Below are positions 57,080 through 64,000 of a DNA stretch of 64,000 nt, one piece after another; position 1 is the stretch's first letter, and each line of letters begins with the position of its first letter. The translations under genes and the position numbers were made by a program. A model generated the notes under the pieces. The model worked only from the letters and a program-made list of their open reading frames with translations, did not search any database and was not told the DNA's origin. The stretch is from Aeromonas allosaccharophila (GTDB taxonomy: Bacteria > Pseudomonadota > Gammaproteobacteria > Enterobacterales > Aeromonadaceae), in assembly GCF_000819685.1 (NCBI RefSeq), contig NZ_CDBR01000107.1:1-64000 (forward strand), in the 5' to 3' direction.

Positions 57080-58183
57080 TTAAACCATTTTGACGGAAAT
57101 CCCATCCTGTTGCATCCGATTTTTGATAGTTCGCTTGGTACGGTCAATTACGTCACCCACCAGCTGACCACAAGCGGCGTCGATGTCATCGCCACGGGTT
57201 TTGCGGACGATAACGGTGAAACCGTACTCCATCAGCACCTTGGAGAAGCGATCGATACGGCTGTTGCTCGGTTTGCCGTAAGGGTTGCCCGGGAAGGGGT
57301 TGAACGGGATCAGGTTGATCTTGCTCGGGGTGTCCTTGAGTACCTTGGCCAGCTCGTGAGCATGTTGCATATCGTCATTGATATGATCGAGCAGCACATA
57401 CTCAACGGTCACCCGACCGCCATTGGCATTGGACTTCTCGAGGTAACGACGGACACCGGCGAGGAACTCCTCGATGTTGTACTTGTCGTTGATCGGCATG
57501 ATCTCGGAACGCAGCTTGTCGTTCGGGGCATGCAGAGAGATAGCCAGCGCCACGTCGATCTGGTCGCCCAGCTTGTCCAGCGCAGGTACCACACCAGAAG
57601 TGGAGATGGTCACCCGGCGCTTGGAGATGCCAAAACCGTAGTCATCCATCATCAGACGCATGGCGGGCACCACGTTGGCCAGGTTGAGCAGCGGCTCGCC
57701 CATCCCCATCATCACCACGTTGGTGATGGGGCGCTTGCCACCGACCACGCGGGCAGCACGCCACACCTGACCGATGATCTCGGAAACTTTCAGATTGCGG
57801 TTGAAGCCTTGCTGGGCGGTAGAGCAGAACTTGCACTCCAGCGCACAGCCGACTTGAGAGGAGACACAGAGGGTCGCGCGATCATCTTCCGGGATGTAGA
57901 CGGTCTCGACTTCCTGATCACCCACCTGCAGGGCCCACTTGATGGTGCCATCGGCAGAGCGCTGCTCGCGGCTGATCTCGGGCGCCTTGATCTCGGCGAT
58001 CGCCTTGAGGCGCTCCTTGAGCACCTTGTTGACGTTGGTCATCTGATCGAAATCATCACACCCAAAGTGATAGATCCACTTCATTACCTGATCTGCCCGG
58101 AATGGCTTCTCGCCCAGTTCGACGAAAAAGGCACGCATGGCATCCCGATCAAGATCCAGCAGGTTGATTTTTGTTTCGCTCAT
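57080..58183 (-). CDS. rlmN: dual-specificity 23S rRNA / tRNA methyltransferase RlmN
   Basis: RlmN is a radical-SAM enzyme that methylates A2503 of 23S rRNA and A37 of some tRNAs. The cluster motif is [29 protein letters not shown] and SLHAPND follow, and the methyl-carrying C-terminal Cys is in [14 protein letters not shown] 58183 (MSETKINLL) has GAGG well spaced. Seven residues upstream are not used. Confidence 0.96.
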   Translation of the reverse strand: MSETKINLLDLDRDAMRAFFVELGEKPFRADQVMKWIYHFGCDDFDQMTNVNKVLKERLKAIAEIKAPEISREQRSADGTIKWALQVGDQEVETVYIPEDDRATLCVSSQVGCALECKFCSTAQQGFNRNLKVSEIIGQVWRAARVVGGKRPITNVVMMGMGEPLLNLANVVPAMRLMMDDYGFGISKRRVTISTSGVVPALDKLGDQIDVALAISLHAPNDKLRSEIMPINDKYNIEEFLAGVRRYLEKSNANGGRVTVEYVLLDHINDDMQHAHELAKVLKDTPSKINLIPFNPFPGNPYGKPSNSRIDRFSKVLMEYGFTVIVRKTRGDDIDAACGQLVGDVIDRTKRTIKNRMQQDGISVKMV

Positions 58184-58311
58184 CAATGGCCTCAGTTCAA
58201 ACACTTCATCAATTATTGGCTGACGACGTCAGGGGGCGGCATTGTACAAATAATGGGTCTGGCTTTCCACCTGGAGAATAGAGGGATATTGCGTAAACGG
58301 CGAAAACAACA

Positions 58312-58331
58312 AAGGGAGCCGAAGCTCCCTT
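58312..58331 (-). terminator. terminator after ndk
   Basis: An eight-base-pair stem AAGGGAGC / GCTCCCTT with a CGAA (TTCG on the minus strand) loop is followed on the minus strand by TTGTTGTTTT. It separates ndk from rlmN. Confidence 0.8.
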
Positions 58332-58350
58332 GCAGGTATCAGTCACGAGA

Positions 58351-58779
58351 TTAGTCGCGGGAGCAGAGCTCGTTTTCGCTGAAGAAGTAAGCAATTTCAC
58401 GCTGGGCCGAGGCAAAGCTGTCGGCACCGTGTACCGCGTTGCGGTCGATGCTCTCGCCGAAGCAGGCACGCAGGGTACCGGCCAGGGCTTGCTCGGGATT
58501 GGTCAGCCCCATCAGGTCGCGGTAACGCTGAACGGCATTTTCCCCTTCCAGCACCTGCACCATGACCGGACCGGAGGTCATAAAGGTCACCAGCGCATCA
58601 TAGAAAGGACGGCCTTGATGTTCGGCGTAGAAGCCTGCGGCCTGTTCGCTGGTCAGACGCAGCATTTTGGCGGCAACGATGGTCAGGCCAGCGCTTTCCA
58701 TGCGGTGGTAGATCTCGCCGATCAGGTTCTTGCTGACAGCATCCGGTTTGACGATAGAGAAGGTACGTTCGATGGCCAT
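58351..58779 (-). CDS. ndk: nucleoside diphosphate kinase
   Basis: Ndk balances nucleoside triphosphates by phosphate transfer from ATP. The 142-residue protein has [15 protein letters not shown] at the start, ending in a conserved core with the catalytic His in [27 protein letters not shown] ribosome site precedes the ATG. The 58800-59020 gap behind it is AT-rich at its start and contains no gene. Confidence 0.98.
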   Translation of the reverse strand: MAIERTFSIVKPDAVSKNLIGEIYHRMESAGLTIVAAKMLRLTSEQAAGFYAEHQGRPFYDALVTFMTSGPVMVQVLEGENAVQRYRDLMGLTNPEQALAGTLRACFGESIDRNAVHGADSFASAQREIAYFFSENELCSRD

Positions 58780-59020
58780 TGATATCTTTCCTTAACTACA
58801 GAGATTTATTGTTAGAATCCATGTTCGCTGGCGATTATACGTAAACAAAAACCGGAAAAACACACAAATAAGCAACTTTTTATTAAACATCACTCCCTTG
58901 CAATCAACATCCACGCTCATCTTGACCGAGCAGAGCCGGAAAATATGTGCGCTTGCGCACGATAGTGACCTTAAGCCGCCAAAAACCCATCTTTTGCTCA
59001 CTATTCGAACAGCATGAAAG

Positions 59021-59040
59021 AAGGCACCCGAAGGTGCCTT
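59021..59040 (-). terminator. terminator after the pepB paralogue
   Basis: On the minus strand an eight-base-pair stem AAGGCACC / GGTGCCTT with a TTCG loop is followed by CTTTC. It is symmetric enough to act in either direction. Confidence 0.75.
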
Positions 59041-59047
59041 TTCTCGC

Positions 59048-60331
59048 CTATTTGGCTTCCGCCAGCAGGGCCCGCGCTATGGTGCGCATCCCCAGGGTAT
59101 TGGCCCCCGGCGCCCAGAGAGCATCGCCATTGTCACTGAAGCAGGCGGCCAGATCGATATGCAGCCACCCCATCCCTTCGTTGGCAACGAAACGGGAGAG
59201 GAAGCCCGCCGCGTTGGAAGCGCCACCCGGCCCGCCACCCTTCACCGGACGGCTGTTCGCCGTGTCGGCGTAATGGGAGGGGCACTGCTGGCGGTGCCAG
59301 GGCTCGAGCGGCAGCGGCCAGGCCGGCTCCTGCTCTGCATCGGCATAGGTCATGGCTCGGCTCACCAACCCCTTGTCGAGGCCAAACAGGGCATTGTAGC
59401 GTCCACCCAGCGCCATCACGGCGGCGCCAGTCAGGGTGGCAGCATCTATAATCAGCGGCGCGCCACTGTCGCTCGCCAGTTGCAGGCCATCGGCGAGTAC
59501 CAGCCGCCCCTCGGCGTCGGTATTCACAATCTCGACCGTGGTGCCGTTCTTGTAAGTGAGGATATCCCCCAGCTTGTAGGCATGACCGGAAACCAGGTTC
59601 TCGGCGCAGCAGAGAATGAGCTTCACCCGCTTGTCGAGCCCGCGCAGCATGGCCAGCGCCAGCGCACCGGTCACAATCGCAGCGCCCCCCATGTCGCACT
59701 TCATGGTGAGCATCCCCTCGGAGCTTTTCATGGAGTAACCGCCGGAGTCAAAGGTGATCCCCTTGCCCACCAGCGCAGCCGCTACCGGCGCCTTGGGATC
59801 GCGCCCCGGGTTGAAGTCGAGCTCCAGCAATACCGGTTCGCGCGCACTGCCGCGGCCCACCTGATAGAGACCGACCCAACCGGCCTGTTGCAGCGCTTCG
59901 CCTTTCAAAATGCGATGACTCACCTTGTCCGGCGCCAGCTCGGTAATAAAGGAGGCCGCTTCCACCGCCAGCTCCAGCGGGCCCAACTGCTCCGGGGTGG
60001 CATTGGTCATCTCACGCACCCAGCGGCCGCAGAGCCAACGCGCCTCCAGCTCCTCTCTGTCCTCTTCCGAGGACATTGCCCACTGCAGTTGCACCTCCGC
60101 CTTGGGGGTTTGCAGACCCTGGGCAAAGGCCCACTGCTGCTCACGCTCCCAGTGGCCAGCCAGCGTCACTTTCTGGACCCCTTGCTGGCAGAGACGACGG
60201 GCCGCCTGCTGGATATCGAGCAGCGGATTGGCCGTCACCAGATGGATCACCATGCCGTCGGCGCGGTGAGAGAGCAGCGCCCCCTCCCCCCACTCGGCAG
60301 GCGCAAATTCACGACTTAACCAGATATTCAT
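59048..60331 (-). CDS. second M17 leucyl aminopeptidase, PepB-like
   Basis: This 427-residue enzyme removes N-terminal residues from peptides with two metals. The metal and catalytic residues are kept in VGKGITFDSGGYSMKS, CDMGGAAIVTGAL and NTDAEGRLVLADGL. Similarity to the next gene is high in the C-terminal catalytic domain and lower at the N-terminus, so this is a diverged tandem duplicate. ATG 60331 has GGAGG well placed and overlaps the stop of the upstream peptidase gene. The frame runs on to 60397 but that part is inside the other gene. Confidence 0.92.
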   Translation of the reverse strand: MNIWLSREFAPAEWGEGALLSHRADGMVIHLVTANPLLDIQQAARRLCQQGVQKVTLAGHWEREQQWAFAQGLQTPKAEVQLQWAMSSEEDREELEARWLCGRWVREMTNATPEQLGPLELAVEAASFITELAPDKVSHRILKGEALQQAGWVGLYQVGRGSAREPVLLELDFNPGRDPKAPVAAALVGKGITFDSGGYSMKSSEGMLTMKCDMGGAAIVTGALALAMLRGLDKRVKLILCCAENLVSGHAYKLGDILTYKNGTTVEIVNTDAEGRLVLADGLQLASDSGAPLIIDAATLTGAAVMALGGRYNALFGLDKGLVSRAMTYADAEQEPAWPLPLEPWHRQQCPSHYADTANSRPVKGGGPGGASNAAGFLSRFVANEGMGWLHIDLAACFSDNGDALWAPGANTLGMRTIARALLAEAK

Positions 60332-61632
60332 GCAGTCACCTCCTGCAGCCAGCGTGCGATCGTGCGCAGACCGTGGCCCTTGGCGCCGGTTGCCCACAGA
60401 TCGTTGCCCGATTTTTGATAAGAGGCTGCCAGATCCAAGTGCACCCAGCCCTTGCCCTCATCGCGCACGAAGCGGGAGAGGAAGGCGGCAGCCGTGGTGG
60501 CACCAGCTGTCCCTTCAGCCGAAGCGACGTTACCCAGATCGGCAAAGGCCGAGGTGAGCTGGCTGGCATGCCAGGGCTCCAGCGGCAGTGCCCATGCCTG
60601 CTCGTTTTCCACCTTGGCGGCGGCCAGCGCGCGCTGCTGTTCGGTCTCATCGAGGGCAAACACCGCATTATAATCGCGCCCCAGCGCCATCTTGGCGGCA
60701 CCAGTCAGGGTGGCAGCGTCAAGGATATAAGCCGCGCCGCTGTCGGAGGCCGCCATCAGGCCATCGGCCAGCACCAGACGACCTTCCGCATCGGTGTTCT
60801 GGATCTCGACCGAAATGCCGTTTTTGTAGGTGAGGATGTCGCCCAGCTTGAAGGCGTGGCCGGAGACCAGGTTCTCGGCGCAGCAGAGAATGAGCTTCAC
60901 CCGCTGGTTCAAACCGCGGCTGATGGCCAGCGCCAGCGCGCCGGTGACCATGGCCGCGCCACCCATGTCGGACTTCATCGGCAGCATGTTGTCAGAGGAC
61001 TTCATGGAGTAGCCACCGGAGTCGAAGGTGATCCCCTTGCCCACCAGCGCAGCCACCACGGGGGCATGGCGATCTCCGGTCGGGTTGTAGTCGAGCTCAA
61101 GCAGCACCGGCTCACGCTCGCTGCCACGGCCGACCGACCAGATCCCGATATGGCCGGACTCGCGCAGCGCTTCACCGGCGGTGATGCGGGCAGTGACCTG
61201 ATCCCCGGCCAGACCACGAATGAGTAACAGGGCCGATTCCGCCAGACTCATGGGGTAGATCTCTTCCGGAGAGCCATTGGTGATGTCACGTACCCAGCGA
61301 GCCGCCTTGAGCAGCGCATCCAGTTCGCGGGCATCCGCGTCGCTCTGCTGGCCGAAATCCAGTTCACGCGCCCCCTTGGCGGCGTAGAACCCCTGGGCGA
61401 ACGCATAGCGCCGCTCCAGATCCCACTCCTCACCGGCCAGCGTCACCCGCTTGATCCCGCTCGATTCAAGGCGACGGGCGGCACGCTGAACGGTGCGCAG
61501 AACATCCTTCTCCTGACCGGCGGCACCAAGATGGATCTGTGCCTCGTCGCCATTGAAACTGAGCTGGGCGCCCTCGCCCCAATGGGCGGCCGCAGCCTGG
61601 GTGGATAATGCTACCTTCATCATGTCAGCCAT
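60328..61632 (-). CDS. pepB: peptidase B (M17 leucyl aminopeptidase family)
   Basis: PepB is a cytoplasmic aminopeptidase. Start and core follow E. coli PepB: MMKVALSTQAAAAHWGEG, RDITNGSPEEIYP, GKGITFDSGGYSMKSS, SDMGGAAMVTGAL, NTDAEGRLVLADGL and SRFVRDEGKGWVHLD. ATG 61632 has AAGGAAG about ten bases before it. In E. coli pepB lies behind iscX and fdx. Here it follows fdx directly, after a terminator. Confidence 0.94.
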   Translation of the reverse strand: MADMMKVALSTQAAAAHWGEGAQLSFNGDEAQIHLGAAGQEKDVLRTVQRAARRLESSGIKRVTLAGEEWDLERRYAFAQGFYAAKGARELDFGQQSDADARELDALLKAARWVRDITNGSPEEIYPMSLAESALLLIRGLAGDQVTARITAGEALRESGHIGIWSVGRGSEREPVLLELDYNPTGDRHAPVVAALVGKGITFDSGGYSMKSSDNMLPMKSDMGGAAMVTGALALAISRGLNQRVKLILCCAENLVSGHAFKLGDILTYKNGISVEIQNTDAEGRLVLADGLMAASDSGAAYILDAATLTGAAKMALGRDYNAVFALDETEQQRALAAAKVENEQAWALPLEPWHASQLTSAFADLGNVASAEGTAGATTAAAFLSRFVRDEGKGWVHLDLAASYQKSGNDLWATGAKGHGLRTIARWLQEVTA

Positions 61633-61720
61633 CGTGTTTGCTTCCTTTTTACTGGCACTATTTATAAGCACTCTTTATGGGAAAGAGCTTATTGGCAAAG
61701 AGAGAATAACGAATACAAAA

Positions 61721-61749
61721 AAGGCCGAGCCCCCGAGGGTCACGGCCTT
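61721..61749 (-). terminator. terminator between fdx and pepB
   Basis: On the minus strand AAGGCCG / CGGCCTT form a seven-base-pair stem with a fifteen-base loop, followed by TTTT. It lies where iscX would be expected in E. coli. Confidence 0.65.
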
Positions 61750-61805
61750 CCACCATATCACCGAAGCACCACAGGATGCTGCACGTGCAATTCACTCATG
61801 TGTAA

Positions 61806-62144
61806 TTAATGGCGTTCAGAGGCAAGGTTCAGGGTGTACTTGGGCAGTTCCACCACCAGATCCTCGTCCGCCAGTTTTGCCTGGCAGCTGAGGCGCGATT
61901 CCGGCTCCAGTCCCCACGCCTTGTCCAGCATATCGTCTTCCAGCTCGTCGCTTGGCTCGAGCGAGTCAAAGCCCTCGCGCACCACGCAGTGGCAGGTAGT
62001 GCAGGCACAGGATTTCTCGCAGGCGTGCTCGATCTCGATACCGTTGCGCAGCGCCACATCGAGAATGGTCTCGCCGCTTTGCCCCTCGAGGGCGACGCCA
62101 TCCGGACAGAGTACGGGATGAGGAAGAATGATCAGTTTTGGCAT
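61806..62144 (-). CDS. fdx: ISC-system 2Fe-2S ferredoxin
   Basis: Fdx donates electrons during iron-sulphur cluster assembly. The 112-residue protein has the cluster cysteines in [16 protein letters not shown] and a fourth Cys in SRLSCQAKL. The gene starts two bases before the hscA stop in the operon direction (hscA then fdx), which is the normal isc order. Confidence 0.97.
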   Translation of the reverse strand: MPKLIILPHPVLCPDGVALEGQSGETILDVALRNGIEIEHACEKSCACTTCHCVVREGFDSLEPSDELEDDMLDKAWGLEPESRLSCQAKLADEDLVVELPKYTLNLASERH

Positions 62145-62145
62145 A

Positions 62146-63993
62146 TTACACCTTGTTGACGTTTTGTCCGGTCAGCACCTTGCGGATGGAGGCATCCATC
62201 CGACGGGCTGCAAACTCGCCACTGACAGCATCCGCCGCCTCAATGGCTTCTTTGATTTGATGGGTTGACCCTGTGTTGCGCATGGTCAGCAAGTGGGCAA
62301 TGGCACCATCGATCTCGGCACGTTCGGCCGCGTTCAACAGCTCATCGCCATCGGCGGCCAGCGCCGCATTGAGGCTCTCGACCACCCGATCGGCTTCAAC
62401 CTGCTGCTCTGCCAGCATGCGGGCATCCATATCCTGCTGGGCATTCTCGATGGAGGCACTCAGCATGCTGAGAATATCCTGCTCTGCCAGCCCGTAGGAG
62501 GGCTTGACCTGGATCTCGGCCTGCACACCGGAGGACTTCTCCATGGCACTCACCGACAGCAGACCATCCGCATCCACCTGGAAGGTGACGCGAATATGGG
62601 CAGCACCAGCGGCCATCGGCGGAATGCCGGTCAGGGTAAAGCGGGCCAAGGAGCGGCAATCGGCGACCAGTTCGCGCTCGCCCTGTACCACGTGGATGGC
62701 CATGGCGGTCTGACCATCCTTGAAGGTGGTGAACTCCTGGGCGCGAGCCACCGGAATGGTGGTGTTGCGCGGGATCACCTTCTCGGCGAGGCCCCCCATG
62801 GTCTCCAGACCCAGCGACAGCGGGATAACGTCCAGCAGCAGCATCTCGGCATCGGGCTTATTGCCCACCAGGATGTCGGCCTGAATGGCTGCGCCGATGG
62901 CGACCACCTTGTCCGGATCGATGCTGGTCAGCGGCGTGCGCTGGAAGAACTCGCCCACCAGTTCGCGCACCAGCGGCACCCGGGTGGAGCCACCAACCAT
63001 CACCACTTCCAGCACTTCAACCTGCTCGAGACCTGCATCGCGCAGGGCGCGGCGGCAAGCCAGCAAGGTCCGTTTCACCAGCGGGATGATGAGCTCATCC
63101 AACTGGCTGCGGCTCACTGAACCCTGCCAGCCGGCAAAGGTGCAAGCCACCTGCACGGCATCGGTCAGACCGTGTTTGACGGCAGCGGCCACATCCAGCA
63201 GCTCGCGCTGCAGATGGGCATCCAGCTCGCCGGATAGGCCCGCCTGTTCCTTGATCCAGTCCGCCAACAGGTGATCGAAATCATCACCACCGAGGGCCGA
63301 ATCACCGCCGGTCGCCATTACTTCAAAGACGCCGCGATGCAGCCGCAGGATGGATATATCGAAGGTACCGCCACCCAGATCGTAAACCGCGATAACCCCT
63401 TCCTGACCGGAGTCGAGGCCATAGGCAATCGCGGCCGCAGTCGGCTCGTTGAGCAGGCGCAGCACGTGCAGACCGGCCAGACGGGCCGCATCCTTGGTGC
63501 CCTGACGCTGGGCATCGTCGAAATAGGCAGGCACGGTAATGACCACGCCGTCGAGATCGCCACCCAGCGAGGCGGCACCACGCTCGGCCAGCTTTTTGAG
63601 AATTTCGGCCGAAACCTGCACCGGATTGACCAGCCCCTGACGGGTTTGCAGTTGCGGCATGCCATTGTCGGCGGCAACAAACTGGTAAGGCTGCTGGCGG
63701 GTATCAATATCGGCCAGCGCCTTGCCCATCATCCGTTTGACCGAGACGATGGTGTTGTGAGGATCGAGTGCCGCTTCGCGCTTGGCATCAATCCCGACTC
63801 GAATGGTGTCGCTTTGATAGTGCACCACTGACGGGAGCAGGTCGCGCCCTTGCTCATCGCAAAGGGTATCGGCGTGACCGCTGCGAACCGCAGCGACGAG
63901 AGAGTTGGTAGTGCCGAGATCGATGCCGACGGCACGTTTGTGCTGATGAGGAACAGCGCTCTGGCCGGGTTCGGCGATTTGCAGTAATGCCAT
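62146..63993 (-). CDS. hscA: ISC-system Hsp70 chaperone HscA
   Basis: HscA transfers clusters from IscU with help from HscB. The 615-residue DnaK-type protein has [15 protein letters not shown] at the start, [49 protein letters not shown] and the substrate-binding beta-domain from about residue 385. Upstream hscB, if present, is outside the window. Confidence 0.98.
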   Translation of the reverse strand: MALLQIAEPGQSAVPHQHKRAVGIDLGTTNSLVAAVRSGHADTLCDEQGRDLLPSVVHYQSDTIRVGIDAKREAALDPHNTIVSVKRMMGKALADIDTRQQPYQFVAADNGMPQLQTRQGLVNPVQVSAEILKKLAERGAASLGGDLDGVVITVPAYFDDAQRQGTKDAARLAGLHVLRLLNEPTAAAIAYGLDSGQEGVIAVYDLGGGTFDISILRLHRGVFEVMATGGDSALGGDDFDHLLADWIKEQAGLSGELDAHLQRELLDVAAAVKHGLTDAVQVACTFAGWQGSVSRSQLDELIIPLVKRTLLACRRALRDAGLEQVEVLEVVMVGGSTRVPLVRELVGEFFQRTPLTSIDPDKVVAIGAAIQADILVGNKPDAEMLLLDVIPLSLGLETMGGLAEKVIPRNTTIPVARAQEFTTFKDGQTAMAIHVVQGERELVADCRSLARFTLTGIPPMAAGAAHIRVTFQVDADGLLSVSAMEKSSGVQAEIQVKPSYGLAEQDILSMLSASIENAQQDMDARMLAEQQVEADRVVESLNAALAADGDELLNAAERAEIDGAIAHLLTMRNTGSTHQIKEAIEAADAVSGEFAARRMDASIRKVLTGQNVNKV

Positions 63994-64000
63994 GGGTAAT

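Noticed and set aside
57110..58354. 414-codon plus-strand frame opposite rlmN
   Set aside because: Shadow of rlmN. No motif is found, and the sense strand has the radical-SAM motif.
1..64000. CRISPR arrays, insertion sequences, rRNA genes and complete tRNA genes
   Set aside because: No regular repeat-spacer pattern, transposase-like protein, rRNA signature or complete tRNA cloverleaf was seen by eye in the window. Only a tRNA-Ser 3' fragment is present.

Overview
The window looks like chromosomal DNA of a gamma-proteobacterium, most likely Aeromonas. This rests on gene order and protein similarity recognised by eye, not on a search. Supporting points are a fused nuoCD, a purL / mltF / der-bamB-yfgM-hisS / ispG-rodZ-pilW-rlmN / ndk / pepB / fdx-hscA backbone, and Vibrio/Aeromonas-type GlyGly-CTERM sorting. 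Most of the window is GC-rich. The first 5.7 kb is strikingly AT-rich and looks transferred.

Layout. (1) 1-5683: AT-rich, serotype-type capsule or glycan genes: a hydrolase-TPR protein, a very large glycosyltransferase-HAD fusion and a hexapeptide acetyltransferase. (2) 5688-11370: GC-rich capsule initiation genes kdsA, kdsB, a small unknown gene, kpsC and kpsS. These make CMP-Kdo and build the poly-Kdo linker on the lipid anchor of an ABC-exported (group 2-like) capsule. (3) 11484-12797: a small outer-membrane protein gene, then about 800 bp of mostly non-coding DNA with a tRNA-Ser 3' fragment and its terminator, probably an attachment-site scar. (4) 12798-14409: a MotA/MotB-type flagellar stator pair. 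(5) 14489-23301: a five-gene cluster behind two Fur-box-like sites: a haem-type TonB receptor, a secreted prolyl-oligopeptidase, a GlyGly-CTERM metalloprotease with a P-domain, a DUF1566 lipoprotein and a DUF1566 secreted protein. (6) 23620-38686: the complete 13-gene nuo operon for respiratory complex I. (7) 38896-43017: a FIST sensor protein followed by two PAS/HD-GYP proteins, the first with a broken HD motif. (8) 43090-47019 (minus): purL, divergent from mltF (plus), then a structured region with a small basic ORF. (9) 49026-58779 (minus): yfgJ, der-bamB-yfgM-hisS, ispG-rodZ-pilW-rlmN, ndk. (10) 59048-63993 (minus): two tandem pepB-type peptidases, ferredoxin and hscA, the end of the isc cluster without iscX.

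The most interesting candidate system is region 5. Its iron-type control, haem-receptor signature and two exported peptidases suggest a unit that digests host haem-proteins and imports the released haem or iron. Second are the FIST/HD-GYP operon with its degenerate/intact pair, the hairpin plus small ORF at 48710-48999, and the mosaic junction where AT-rich DNA meets a 5'-shortened kdsA.
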